Of a DNA stretch of 64,000 bases, positions 1-9,835 are shown piece after piece. Each line of letters starts with the position of its first letter. The first letter of the stretch is position 1. Made by a program: the position numbers and the translations under genes. The stretch covers positions 1-64,000 of the forward strand of contig CAWHOW010000031.1 in assembly GCA_963831005.1 (NCBI GenBank), in the 5' to 3' direction. The stretch is from CAWHOW01 sp963831005 (lineage in GTDB: Bacteria > Bacteroidota > Bacteroidia > Bacteroidales > CG2-30-32-10). Below the pieces are notes generated by a model. It worked only from the letters and a program-made list of their open reading frames with translations, did not search any database and was not told the origin of the DNA.

Positions 1-69
1 CTAATTAACAGCTTCTTATCACTAATTAAAAGAATTGATTAATTAAAGGTTAAAGCAAAAAATAGTTTT

Positions 70-77
70 TATATTTG
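70..77 (+). promoter_or_regulatory. Probable -7 promoter element for the polysaccharide genes
   Basis: TATATTTG matches the Bacteroidota -7 consensus TAnnTTTG. It lies about 90 bases before the first gene. No convincing TTTG is seen at -33. A nine-codon reading frame (MKGFRTIK then stop) starts at about 89, but nothing shows that it is translated. Confidence 0.4.
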
Positions 78-164
78 CCTCCATTAAAAATGAAAGGTTT
101 TCGCACCATAAAGTGATGAAAACAGCTTAACTATTTTCGCTGTACACAAAAACACATTGTCTGC

Positions 165-1439
165 TTGAAAAAATATTTATATAAATTAATATCAAGACAC
201 CTGTCATTTTATATCAATGAGTCATCTTCAGTGATTGAAATAGGCAATCAGCAAAATAAAATATTACAGCAAAATATTAAAAGCAATAGTTATAAAATTA
301 TTGATGATCCGGAAACAATTCCTTCCGATAATTCCGATTTTATTATACTTAATTCTAACGTAAATTATGAAAAGGATGTACAGCAATTTATTGGAAAGAT
401 TCATAAACATGTAAAATCGGGGACAAGAATAATAATTATTTATTACAGCAACCTTTGGAAGCCTTTTGTAAAGTTGGCTACTTTTCTAAGAATTAGATCC
501 CGAACACCTGAAGAAAACTGGATAAGACATGGTGATATAGAGAACATATTAGCACTCACAGATTTTGAGATTGTGCGAAGAGATGCTAAAATTATTTTCC
601 CATTATATATCCCGTTGCTCAGTTGGTTTTTCAACCGTTATATTGCACCCTTACCCTTTTTCAATTTATTTTCCCTGGTCAATATAGTAATTGCCAGGCC
701 TAAGATTAATGAAGCATTGAAAACTGTTTCTATAGTTGTCCCTGCAAGAAATGAAGAGGGAAATATTGAAGAGATTGTAAAAAAGCTTCCAAAGTTTACC
801 GAGGATGATGAATTGATCTTTATTGAAGGCAATTCTACCGATAATACCTGGGATAAAATTAAAACCGTTACTCAAAAGTATTCTTCGTCAAGAAAAATAA
901 TCATAGGACAGCAGGATGGGAAAGGTAAAGGAGATGCCGTTCGCAAAGGTTTTTCTTTAGCCAATAATGATATTCTGATGATCTATGATGCAGACATGAC
1001 AGTACCTCCAGAGGATATTTATAAGTTTTATAATGCAATAAAGGATAATAAAGGAGAATTTATTAACGGAAGCAGATTGGTTTACCCTATGGAGAAACAA
1101 GCCATGCGATTCATGAATATGATTGGAAATAAATTTTTTGCGATAAGCTTTTCCTTTCTTATAGGGCAGCCATTTAAAGATACGTTGTGCGGTACTAAAG
1201 TCATATCGAGGAAGAATTATTTAAAGCTTATTGAGAACAGAAGTTATTTTGGAGATTTCGACCCTTTTGGAGATTTTGATTTGATTTTTGGCTCGACAAA
1301 ACTTGCTTTGAAGATTATTGAGATCCCAATCAGGTACAGGAATCGCACCTATGGTGATACAAATATAAGCCGATGGAAACATGGAATAATCTTACTCAAG
1401 ATGTTGATTTTTGCAATGAGGAAAATAAAATTTATTTAA
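165..1439 (+). CDS. GT2 glycosyltransferase with degenerate N-terminal methyltransferase-like domain
   Basis: Probably transfers a sugar to a lipid or glycan carrier at the inner membrane. From about residue 188 the sequence is a family 2 (GT-A) glycosyltransferase: a VSIVVPARNEEGNIEEIV start, an EGNSTDNTWD segment and a YDADMTVP nucleotide-sugar/metal-binding motif near residue 275, as in dolichyl-phosphate-mannose-synthase-like enzymes. Residues 1-185 resemble the class I SAM-methyltransferase domain fused to this family in other Bacteroidota, but the glycine-rich SAM loop is missing (VIEIGNQQNK), so methyl transfer is unlikely. The start is a TTG. The frame is open from about 120 with no ATG, so the N-terminus may be truncated. 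A methyltransferase gene follows 37 bp later, which suggests a shared surface-polysaccharide role. Confidence 0.8.
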   Translation: MKKYLYKLISRHLSFYINESSSVIEIGNQQNKILQQNIKSNSYKIIDDPETIPSDNSDFIILNSNVNYEKDVQQFIGKIHKHVKSGTRIIIIYYSNLWKPFVKLATFLRIRSRTPEENWIRHGDIENILALTDFEIVRRDAKIIFPLYIPLLSWFFNRYIAPLPFFNLFSLVNIVIARPKINEALKTVSIVVPARNEEGNIEEIVKKLPKFTEDDELIFIEGNSTDNTWDKIKTVTQKYSSSRKIIIGQQDGKGKGDAVRKGFSLANNDILMIYDADMTVPPEDIYKFYNAIKDNKGEFINGSRLVYPMEKQAMRFMNMIGNKFFAISFSFLIGQPFKDTLCGTKVISRKNYLKLIENRSYFGDFDPFGDFDLIFGSTKLALKIIEIPIRYRNRTYGDTNISRWKHGIILLKMLIFAMRKIKFI

Positions 1440-1476
1440 TAACCATTCTATATATATAACATTTAAAGCTTGTCAC

Positions 1477-2205
1477 ATGCAAACTAAGGGAAGAATAGAT
1501 AATGAAATTGAACATGGTAAATATATTTATGAAAAAGGAGAAAATATATGGAATTGGTCTTCTCCTGCTGGCAAAATTCGATGGGAAAGAAGATGCCAAA
1601 TATTTTTATCATTTATTGGTGACCAAAATAAAGACATTCTGGAAATAGGGTGCGGAACAGGTCTTTTTACATTAGAACTTGTAAAATCAAATAATAATTT
1701 CACTGCAATTGATATTTCACCTGAGTTAATCAGTTTAGCAAAGAAACGACTAGTATTTCCGAATGTCAATATTTTAATTGAAAATGCCTATAATACATCA
1801 TTTAAAGATGAAAAATTTGATTTTATTGTTGGCAGTTCAATATTACATCATTTGGAGGTCGAAGATGCAATAAAAGAAATTTATCGCTTACTAAAACCCG
1901 GTGGAAAATTTATTTTCACAGAACCAAATATGATGAATCCGCAAATTGCAGTTCAAAAAAATATTCCTTTTATTAAGAAAATGGCTGGTGATTCTCCAGA
2001 TGAGACAGCATTTACAAAGCATGGAATCACTAAAAAATTTCTAAAAGCAGGTTTTCATGAAGTCATCGTATATCCGTTTGATTTTTTACATCCTGCAATT
2101 CCAAAATCTTTTCTGAAATTTATGATTCCTTTTTGTTTGTTCTTGGAGAAAATTCCAATAGTTAATCAATTTGCTGGATCATTGATTATTAGTGGCACAA
2201 AATAA
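1477..2205 (+). CDS. Class I SAM-dependent methyltransferase
   Basis: A 242-residue small-molecule or glycan methyltransferase of the Methyltransf_11/UbiE-like type. The SAM loop LEIGCGTGLF is intact at residues 55-64, followed by an acidic strand (FTAIDISPELI) and the post-IV motif LLKPGGKFIFTEPN. There is no signal peptide or membrane segment. It follows the glycosyltransferase by 37 bp on the same strand and is probably cotranscribed. One reading is that it supplies the methyl transfer that the degenerate domain of its neighbour no longer can. The substrate cannot be read from sequence. Confidence 0.85.
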   Translation: MQTKGRIDNEIEHGKYIYEKGENIWNWSSPAGKIRWERRCQIFLSFIGDQNKDILEIGCGTGLFTLELVKSNNNFTAIDISPELISLAKKRLVFPNVNILIENAYNTSFKDEKFDFIVGSSILHHLEVEDAIKEIYRLLKPGGKFIFTEPNMMNPQIAVQKNIPFIKKMAGDSPDETAFTKHGITKKFLKAGFHEVIVYPFDFLHPAIPKSFLKFMIPFCLFLEKIPIVNQFAGSLIISGTK

Positions 2206-2264
2206 AAATACATTAATTATGCTTCGTTTTAATATTAGACAAATTATTCACACAAAAGCTTTTA

Positions 2265-2296
2265 TTTGGGGAATTTATTATCAAGTTATATTTTTG
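2265..2296 (+). promoter_or_regulatory. Bacteroidota-type promoter
   Basis: A TTTG at 2265-2268 and a TATTTTTG at 2289-2296, about 20 bp apart, match the -33/-7 (TTTG / TAnnTTTG) promoter. It lies 60 bp ahead of the membrane glycosyltransferase remnant. Confidence 0.55.
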
Positions 2297-2357
2297 CAAA
2301 GTAAGCGAGTTTATACTTCTAAAAATAAAAATATAAAAAAGAGTAAATTCTATTGAT

Positions 2358-4335
2358 ATGGCGAAACAGAATGCAAAGGCAAAACCTTCTCAAACTAAAG
2401 CTACACCAATTGCAAAGAAAAAATATCTACTGGCCGGCAAGGTGAGTTGGATTGATTTATTATACATTTTCATTTTGCTTATAGTTGTACTTAGCGTTTA
2501 CAACAAAGTATATGATAAAAAGCTATGGCTTGGCGGTGATAATGCAGTTTATTATATTACCGGAAAAGCAATTGCAAAGGCATGGATATACTAATATTAA
2601 TTCACCTTTAAATTCCCCTGCAAATTGGTTTACTCCTGGCTACCCATTTATTTCCGCAATAGTGATGAAAGTTTTTGGAGAAAGAATTGAGATAATGAAT
2701 AAGGCTAATGGGTTCTTTCTTTTTGGCAGCCTCATTTTTTTGTATTTGATCTCAATCAGACTTACAAAGAATAAGCATCTTTCTTTTGTAATTGCATTAC
2801 TTACTACATTAAACATGCATATACTGAATTATTCAATCATTGCAATGACTGAGATACCATTTATATTTACTTCTTTGGGAACCATTTATTTTTTAATTCG
2901 AATGGAAAAACAAAAGCTTCCGTTTAAAGATTATAATTTTTGGTTATTTTTTATCTTTTTGATATTAAGTTATTATATTCGACCAACTGGCACGATTCTA
3001 ATAGGCGCAATAATTATTGTATTTTCTTTTTGAAAAAAATTGGAAAATGGCAATGTATAGTAATAGCTGGATCTTTTTATTTGCATTGCCATGGTATTTG
3101 AGAAACAAATCACTTGGTGAAGAATATCAGGTTGAAAGCCAAATAACATTAAAGAAACCATTATCGTCCAGAATTAGGCCGCACTGAAACTGCAGACTGG
3201 ATTGCCAGAATTAAGAAAAATACTATGCGTTATGTTACTATGGAAATACCAAGCGCCTTGCTTGGATATAGGATTGACGATAATAATACTTACCTTAATC
3301 CTAAACCTAATGACAGAAAGTGGTTATTGGATATTCTTTATTGCATTAAGAATTATAGGTTTCTTTTGTATTCGTGAATTAAAATGGCTGATTATGGCAT
3401 ATATGTTTGGAACCTATATTGTTCTAATTGCAGTTCCAGAAGTTTGGTTTGGAGTACGTTTAATGTTACCCATTGTTCCATTCTTGTATATGCTTATTCT
3501 ATTGTCTGCTTTTGAAGGATTATCCTGGCTTTCAAAAAGAATTAATTTTAATGAAAAAATTAGGATCAGCGTATTGCCATTTATCTTTTTACTTTTTATT
3601 TTAGTACTAAAGGATGGAATACCTTATTTAGTTAATAGTGCGAAGGGAACAATGCCTCCCGGTTATGCTCAATATTTTGAAATTGCCAAATGGGCAAAAG
3701 CAAATATTCCACCAAATTCTGTTGTGGTTTGCCGTAAACCTGAATTATTTTATTTGTATTCTAACTGTAAAACAGTCGGCTATCGAAATACTTTAAGTGC
3801 AGATAGCCTGGTTGCAAATATGAAAGCAAACAGAGCTACTCATGTAGTGCTTGATGAGCTAGGTTTTTCCTCAACCGGTCGTTATCTGCAGCCTGCATTA
3901 TTGAAAAATTCGGAGAAATTTAAATTAATTTCACATACTCAGGATGCAGATCCTAAAAAACCACAGACGTATTTATACGAGATACATTATGAATGCGGGT
4001 ATAATGGCGAAATGAAAGACGGCAAAAGAAATGGCAAGGGGATTTCCCGATATGCTGATGGTACTGTTTACGATGGATATTGGAAAAATGATGTAAGAGA
4101 AGGTAATGGAATATTCATTTGGCCAGGTGGATTAAAATTTGAAGGATTATTCAGTAAGAATCTTCGTAATGGTCCAGGCACTTTATATACTAAGAAAAGG
4201 AACAGATTGATAGGCTCATGGGTTAATGACACTATTAATGGATATGCTAAATTATGTGATTCATTGGGAAATGTCCTTCATCAAGGTATGATGAAGAATA
4301 ACAATTTTGTAGATTCAAAATACCAAATATGGTAA
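2358..4335 (+). pseudogene. Membrane glycosyltransferase (GT39/ArnT-like) with C-terminal MORN repeats, multiply frameshifted
   Basis: The pieces rebuild one long protein of about 650 residues. It starts MAKQNAKAKPSQ with one membrane segment, then GGDNAVYYITGKAIAK, NINSPLNSPANWFTPGYPF and many hydrophobic segments, as in polytopic glycosyltransferases that use lipid-linked sugars. The C-terminus holds about four MORN-type repeats (YNGEMKDGKRNGKG, YDGYWKNDVREGNG, FEGLFSKNLRNGPG, LIGSWVNDTINGY). The frame changes near 2580, 3031, 3080, 3175 and 3335. Peptides in the other frames (ALPWYLRNKS, GRTETADWIARI) fill the gaps, so no large part has been lost. The breaks cluster in about 750 bp, so this is either a decaying gene or a stretch of consensus errors. 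The GT-MORN combination is unusual. Confidence 0.7.
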
Positions 4336-4339
4336 AGAA

Positions 4340-4374
4340 AGATTAGTTAACAAACCACTTTCAGGATCTAATCT
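4340..4374. terminator. Weak possible hairpin between convergent genes
   Basis: AGATTAG at 4340-4346 can pair with CTAATCT at 4368-4374 across a 21-base loop, followed by ATTTTG. It lies between two convergent genes, but the loop is large and the T-run short. Confidence 0.25.
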
Positions 4375-4383
4375 ATTTTGAAA

Positions 4384-4698
4384 TCAGGCCTGTGGAATAG
4401 GGCCACCAAAATTCATCGGGAATGCGCTGAATTCTTCAAGCTTTATATTACCGTGAGCACTTTCAAATTTTGAAATATTATCTTTTAGTGCGGAAAGCAA
4501 ACGTTTCGCATGTTGGGGTGTAAGCACTATGCGCGATTTTACTTTAGCTTTAGGTATACCCGGAAGCATCTTAATAAAATCTATAACGAACTCTGAGTTA
4601 GAATGAGTTATTATAGCCAAATTTGAATAAACACCTTCAGCTACATCCTCAGGTAATTCAATATTAATCTGATTTTGGACATTTTGTTCGTCAGCCAT
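4384..4698 (-). CDS. DUF3467 family protein
   Basis: A 104-residue cytosolic protein of unknown function that is widely encoded just after rpoC in Bacteroidota. The family look is clear: an acidic start (INIELPEDVAEGVYSN), SNSEFVIDFIKMLPG, KAKVKSRIVLTPQHAKRLL and a proline/glycine tail (NFGGPIPQA). There are no membrane segments or catalytic motifs. It is the last gene of the rpo operon here, separated from rpoC by a CBS-domain gene. The conserved position suggests a role linked to gene expression, but this is inference. Confidence 0.85.
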   Translation of the reverse strand: MADEQNVQNQINIELPEDVAEGVYSNLAIITHSNSEFVIDFIKMLPGIPKAKVKSRIVLTPQHAKRLLSALKDNISKFESAHGNIKLEEFSAFPMNFGGPIPQA

Positions 4699-4752
4699 AA
4701 TGAAAATAGATTAAATTATTATATTGAAATTAATAATGGGGTATTAGAAACT

Positions 4753-5202
4753 TTATTCTGTATGCCCGTATCCGCCTCCGCTTATGTAGTTTCCAAGATT
4801 TTTAATCAGGTCTTCTTGTGTATGTATAATAGCATTTACAATATCACCAATACTGATAATCCCAACAAGCTTACCATTATCTATAACTGGCAAGTGCCTG
4901 AATCTTTTCTCAGTCATTATTCCCATGCACACAAAAATATCAGTCTTGGGAGCCACAACAACCAATGCTTTAGTCATGACATCACTAACTTTTGATTCTT
5001 TAGAGAAAAAACCTTTCAAAATCAATTTACGGGCATAATCCCTTTCTGAAAAAATGCCTAGCAACTTATCATCTCTCATAACTAAGACTGCTCCGATTTC
5101 ATTATCGGCTAATATTTTTAATGCTTCGAAAACTGATTGATCAGGACTGATTGAAAAAACTTTATTCCCCTTTTTATCAAGAATGTTTTTGACTGTTACC
5201 AT
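4753..5202 (-). CDS. Two-CBS-domain protein
   Basis: A 149-residue protein made almost only of a tandem CBS pair (a Bateman module): about residues 8-65 (ISPDQSVFEALKILADNEIGAVLV) and 72-130 (VVAPKTDIFVCMGIMTEKRFRHLPVID). Such modules bind adenine nucleotides and act as energy or redox sensors. There is no attached enzyme, so it would act by binding a partner. It starts 27 bp after the end of rpoC and is followed by the DUF3467 gene, so it is probably cotranscribed with RNA polymerase genes. Placement between rpoC and DUF3467 is not the usual arrangement I know. Confidence 0.85.
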   Translation of the reverse strand: MVTVKNILDKKGNKVFSISPDQSVFEALKILADNEIGAVLVMRDDKLLGIFSERDYARKLILKGFFSKESKVSDVMTKALVVVAPKTDIFVCMGIMTEKRFRHLPVIDNGKLVGIISIGDIVNAIIHTQEDLIKNLGNYISGGGYGHTE

Positions 5203-5228
5203 ACTTGGAATTTTTATATTTTACAATT

Positions 5229-8200
5229 TTACTCTGCAATAGCTTCTTTTGAAGCCATAAGGGATTCATATTCTTCAAGCGAGCCAACAATAATATTATC
5301 GTATTCTCTCAAGCCAGTTCCGGCAGGTATCAAATGCCCGACAAGAACATTTTCTTTCAAGCCATTCAGTCCATCGTCCTTACCGTTAACTGCAGCTTCT
5401 GTAAGAACCTTTGTTGTTTCCTGGAATGATGCAGCCGATAGCCAGCTCTTCACCTGTAATGAAGCCCTTGTGATACCTTGCAGTATCTGACTAGATGTTG
5501 CAGGAACAGCATCGCGTGCGTCAACCAGCTTTTTATCTTTACGTTTCAGCATCGAATTCTCGTCTCTTAATTTCCTTGCAGTGATAATCTGTCCGGGAAT
5601 CATATTTGGAGAATCGCCTGCTTCAATAACAACTTTCTTTCCAAATATCCAGTCGTTTTCTTCAAAGAAATCTGATTTATTCGAAATCTCGCCTTCAAGG
5701 AACTTGGTATCGCCCGGGTCAATAATTTCAACCTTACGCATCATTTGGCGAACAATAACCTCGAAATGTTTATCGTTAATCTTAACACCCTGCAAACGGT
5801 AAACTTCCTGAACTTCGTTAACAATGTATTCCTGAACCTTTGTAGGTCCTTTAATAGCAAGTATGTCGGCAGGAGTAACAGCTCCGTCGGACAATGGAGT
5901 TCCTGCACGTACATAATCGTTTTCCTGTGCAAGTATCTGTTTGGTTAACGGAACAAGATAACGTTTTTCTTCACCTGTTTTTGATGTGATGATGACTTCA
6001 CGGTTACCTCTTTTAATTTTCTTAGAGAAAGCAACTACACCGTCAATTTCAGCAACAACGGCAGGATCGGAAGGGTTACGTGCTTCGAACAATTCGGTTA
6101 CGCGCGGAAGACCTCCTGTTATATCGCCTGCTTTACCAACGGTTCTCGGAATCTTTACAAGAATATCGCCCGCGATGATCTTGTCGCCATCGTTAACTGA
6201 TATATGCGCTCCTACAGGAATATCATAAGTCTTGATAATTTCCTTGGTTGAACTTAAAATATTAATAAACGGGTTTCTTGTTTTATCGCGGCTTTCAATA
6301 ATAACCTTTTCATGGTAACCGGTTTGTTCGTCCGATTCAACGTGAAAAGTTAAGTTTTCAATAATATTTTCGAATTGAACTTTTCCCTGGTGTTCGGAAA
6401 GAATTACAGCATTGAATGGATCCCAATCGCAAATAATATCACCTTTCTTCACCGTTTTCCCATTTCGGAAATAAAGCCTGGAACCGTAAGGAATCTGGCT
6501 GTTTGTTAATATTATGCTGGTATTCTTGTCCATGATGCGCATTTCTGCGGAACGCCCGATAACAATATCGTATTTATCTTTAGACGGACTTGTATATTCA
6601 ACGTAACGAAGCTCATCAATTTCAAGCACGCCGTCGTACTTGGAAATAATATTAGAAGAAGATGCAATATTCCCACCTGCAACACCACCGACGTGGAATG
6701 TACGCAATGTAAGCTGTGTTCCAGGTTCACCTATTGACTGGGCTGCAATAACTCCAACAGCTTCCCCTTTCTGAACAAGGTATCCTGTTGCAAGGTTACG
6801 ACCATAACATTTGGTACATACACCTTGTTTGGATTCGCAGGTAAGTACCGAACGAATTTCAACCGCTTCAATTGGTGAATCTTCAATAACGCTGCAAATA
6901 TCTTCAGTAAGTTCCTGCCCTGCGCTTATAATTAAATCTCCGGTAATAGGATGATAAATATCATGAAGCGAGGAACGCCCGAGTATCCTGTCGGAAAGAC
7001 TTTCCACAACTTCTTCATTATTTTTAAGCGCTGTTGTTGTTAATCCTCTTAATGTTCCGCAATCTTCTTCGTTAATAACAACATCCTGTGATACGTCAAC
7101 CAAACGACGGGTAAGGTAACCGGCATCAGCAGTCTTAAGAGCTGTATCGGCCAAACCTTTACGGGCACCGTGAGTTGAAATAAAATATTCGAGAATAGAT
7201 AATCCTTCCTTAAAGTTAGAAAGAATCGGGTTCTCAATGATTTCTCCACCGGAAGCTCCTGATTTTTGTGGTTTAGCCATCAAACCTCTCATTCCGCAAA
7301 GCTGCCTGATCTGTTCTTTTGAACCACGGGCGCCTGAATCAAGCATCATATATACAGGGTTGAAGCCGGCGTTATCTTTCGATAACCTGTCCATCAACGA
7401 TTGTGTAACCTTTGAATTGGTGTGTGTCCAGATATCAATAATTTGGTTATATCTTTCATTGTTGGTTATTAAACCCATGCTGTAGTTACCCATAACTTCG
7501 TCAACTTCGGCATTAGCCTGTTCAACGAGTGCACCTTTCATTTCAGGAATAACAACATCGCTCAATTTAAAGGATAATCCACCTTTGAATGCCATTCTGA
7601 AACCGAGGTCTTTAAGATCATCCAGGAATTGTGCAGTTGTCTTTACTCCGGTTTTCTTTAAGATAGCGCCAATAATATCCCTTAGCGATTTCTTGGTTAG
7701 AAGTTCATTTAGGTAGCCATATTCTTTAGGTACAACAAGGTTACAAATAACACGGCCAACTGTTGTTTCAATTATCTTTGATTCACCATTATCATCAATT
7801 CTTACTTTAATGAAAGCATGAATGTCAATTTTCTTTTCGTTTTCGGCAATAATAACTTCTTCAGGAGAATAGAAAGTCATTCCTTCACCTTTAACAGGGA
7901 ATTCAGGAGTGCTTTTGCGTCCTTTGGTAAGATAATAAAGCCCGAGAACCATATCCTGCGAAGGAACTGTGATAGGCGCTCCATTGGCAGGGTTAAGGAT
8001 ATTGTGCGATGCAAGCATCAAAATTTGTGCTTCAAGAATAGCTGCCGGGCCGAGTGGTACATGAACTGCCATCTGGTCACCGTCGAAGTCGGCGTTGAAA
8101 GCAGTACAAACCAGCGGATGCAATTGGATAGCTTTTCCTTCAATAAGTTTTGGCTGGAAAGCCTGGATACCTAAACGGTGCAGGGTAGGAGCACGGTTAA

Positions 8201-9509
8201 GCAGAACAGGATGTCCTTTGAGTACATTTTCCAGTATATCCCAAACAACAGGATCTTTCCTGTCGACAATTTTCTTTGCTGATTTAACAGTCTTTACTAT
8301 TCCTCTTTCAAGCATTTTGCGGATGATGAATGGCTTGAATAATTCGGAAGCCATATCTTTAGGGATACCGCATTCATGAAGTTTAAGTTCGGGACCGACA
8401 ACGATAACCGAACGTGCAGAATAATCGACCCTTTTACCAAGTAAATTCTGGCGGAAACGCCCCTGTTTACCTTTTAAACTGTCGCTAAGTGATTTCAGCG
8501 CCCTGTTCGATTCGGTTTTTACAGCATTTACTTTTCTTGAATTGTCGAATAATGAATCGACAGCTTCCTGTAGCATCCTCTTTTCATTACGTAAAATAAC
8601 ATCAGGAGCTTTTATTTCAATAAGTCTTCTTAAGCGGTTATTGCGAATAATAACCCTTCTGTAAAGGTCATTTAAATCGGAAGTAGCAAAACGTCCGCCA
8701 TCAAGCGGAACCAAAGGTCTTAATTCAGGCGGGATAACAGGTACAACTTTCACTATCATCCATTCGGGCTTGTTATCAATGCGCTTTTGTGCTTCCCTGA
8801 AAGCTTCAACAACCTGCAAGCGTTTTAGCGCTTCCTGCTTACGTTGCTGTGAAGTTTCGGTATTTGCTTTATGGCGCAGATCGTATGAAAGTTTATCAAG
8901 GTCAAGCCGGCTAAGCAAGTCGTACAGTGCATCGGCGCCCATCCTGGCAATAAATTTATTAGGATCATCATCATCTAACATCTGGTTTTCCTTCGGAAGG
9001 CTTTCCATGATGGTGAAATATTCTTCTTCAGTAAGGAAATCGAGATAGTTCCGATTTTCGCCCTGAATTATACCGGGATTAATGATCACGTATCGTTCAT
9101 AATATATAATCATATCAAGTTTCTTGGTAGGAAGCCCCAGCAAGTAACCTATTTTATTAGGAAGAGAACGGAAAAACCATATATGGGCAACAGGAACTAC
9201 AAGCTGGATATGCCCCATGCGTTCACGGCGAACTTTCTTTTCGGTAACTTCAACACCGCAGCGGTCGCAAACGATACCTTTATAGCGAATTCTTTTATAT
9301 TTTCCGCAATGGCATTCCCAGTCCTTTACAGGTCCGAAAATTCTTTCGCAAAATAATCCATCTCTTTCGGGCTTGTAAGTACGGTAATTAATTGTTTCAG
9401 GCTTTAATACCTCGCCGCTTGAACGTTCAAGGATTGCTTCAGGCGAAGCAAGGCTTATAACGATCTTGGAGAAGGCGCTTTTTACGTTGTTTTCTTTTCT
9501 GAAAGCCAT
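5229..9509 (-). CDS. rpoC: RNA polymerase beta' subunit
   Basis: The 1426-residue beta' subunit forms the catalytic centre with RpoB. Visible landmarks are the N-terminal zinc-binding cysteines (CHCGKYK...CDRCG, about residues 66-85), the Mg-binding NADFDGDQM near residue 475, the bridge-helix/trigger-loop region (GARGSKEQIRQLCGMRGLM, then QSIGEPGTQLTLRTFH) and the second zinc cluster (CESKQGVCTKCYGRN). Length is normal for Bacteroidota. The frame is intact. It is separated from rpoB by 326 bp that carry a 21-bp tandem repeat. Confidence 0.98.
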   Translation of the reverse strand: MAFRKENNVKSAFSKIVISLASPEAILERSSGEVLKPETINYRTYKPERDGLFCERIFGPVKDWECHCGKYKRIRYKGIVCDRCGVEVTEKKVRRERMGHIQLVVPVAHIWFFRSLPNKIGYLLGLPTKKLDMIIYYERYVIINPGIIQGENRNYLDFLTEEEYFTIMESLPKENQMLDDDDPNKFIARMGADALYDLLSRLDLDKLSYDLRHKANTETSQQRKQEALKRLQVVEAFREAQKRIDNKPEWMIVKVVPVIPPELRPLVPLDGGRFATSDLNDLYRRVIIRNNRLRRLIEIKAPDVILRNEKRMLQEAVDSLFDNSRKVNAVKTESNRALKSLSDSLKGKQGRFRQNLLGKRVDYSARSVIVVGPELKLHECGIPKDMASELFKPFIIRKMLERGIVKTVKSAKKIVDRKDPVVWDILENVLKGHPVLLNRAPTLHRLGIQAFQPKLIEGKAIQLHPLVCTAFNADFDGDQMAVHVPLGPAAILEAQILMLASHNILNPANGAPITVPSQDMVLGLYYLTKGRKSTPEFPVKGEGMTFYSPEEVIIAENEKKIDIHAFIKVRIDDNGESKIIETTVGRVICNLVVPKEYGYLNELLTKKSLRDIIGAILKKTGVKTTAQFLDDLKDLGFRMAFKGGLSFKLSDVVIPEMKGALVEQANAEVDEVMGNYSMGLITNNERYNQIIDIWTHTNSKVTQSLMDRLSKDNAGFNPVYMMLDSGARGSKEQIRQLCGMRGLMAKPQKSGASGGEIIENPILSNFKEGLSILEYFISTHGARKGLADTALKTADAGYLTRRLVDVSQDVVINEEDCGTLRGLTTTALKNNEEVVESLSDRILGRSSLHDIYHPITGDLIISAGQELTEDICSVIEDSPIEAVEIRSVLTCESKQGVCTKCYGRNLATGYLVQKGEAVGVIAAQSIGEPGTQLTLRTFHVGGVAGGNIASSSNIISKYDGVLEIDELRYVEYTSPSKDKYDIVIGRSAEMRIMDKNTSIILTNSQIPYGSRLYFRNGKTVKKGDIICDWDPFNAVILSEHQGKVQFENIIENLTFHVESDEQTGYHEKVIIESRDKTRNPFINILSSTKEIIKTYDIPVGAHISVNDGDKIIAGDILVKIPRTVGKAGDITGGLPRVTELFEARNPSDPAVVAEIDGVVAFSKKIKRGNREVIITSKTGEEKRYLVPLTKQILAQENDYVRAGTPLSDGAVTPADILAIKGPTKVQEYIVNEVQEVYRLQGVKINDKHFEVIVRQMMRKVEIIDPGDTKFLEGEISNKSDFFEENDWIFGKKVVIEAGDSPNMIPGQIITARKLRDENSMLKRKDKKLVDARDAVPATSSQILQGITRASLQVKSWLSAASFQETTKVLTEAAVNGKDDGLNGLKENVLVGHLIPAGTGLREYDNIIVGSLEEYESLMASKEAIAE

Positions 9510-9609
9510 ATCTTGTTATTTACGATTTGTTATTTACGATTTTAGATTTAGAATACCTGCCTGTCCGATTCGCATCGCTACGAAATATGCAGGCATGTGT
9601 TCAAAAATT

Positions 9610-9800
9610 ATAGTCCGCTTTATAATGTTTCTAGTCCGCTTTTCTGGGTCAGTAATCCGCTGTTCCGGAACTGTAATCCGCTTTTCTCGGACTGTAATCC
9701 GCTTTTCTCGGACTGTAATCCGCTGTTCTGGAACTGCAATCCGCTGTTCCGGTGTTGCAATCCGCTGTACAGAAACTGCAATCCGCTGTTCAGACTTTCT
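9610..9800. repeat. Nine-copy 21-bp tandem repeat between rpoB and rpoC
   Basis: A motif like GTAATCCGCT recurs with an exact 21-bp period: the CC dinucleotide falls at 9615, 9636, 9657, 9678, 9699, 9720, 9741, 9762 and 9783. The units diverge in the half after the core (TTTTCTCGGACT, GTTCTGGAACT and similar). The period is a multiple of three, so open frames run through it on both strands (seven-residue peptide repeats such as QRITVPE), but no gene is likely. It lies in the transcribed spacer of the rpo operon. Confidence 0.9.
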
Positions 9801-9835
9801 ACAACTTTGACTAAAACTTCTCATTAACTGTTGTT

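Noticed and set aside
9610..9800. CRISPR-like array
   Set aside because: Units are contiguous 21-bp repeats with no unique spacers and there are no cas genes.
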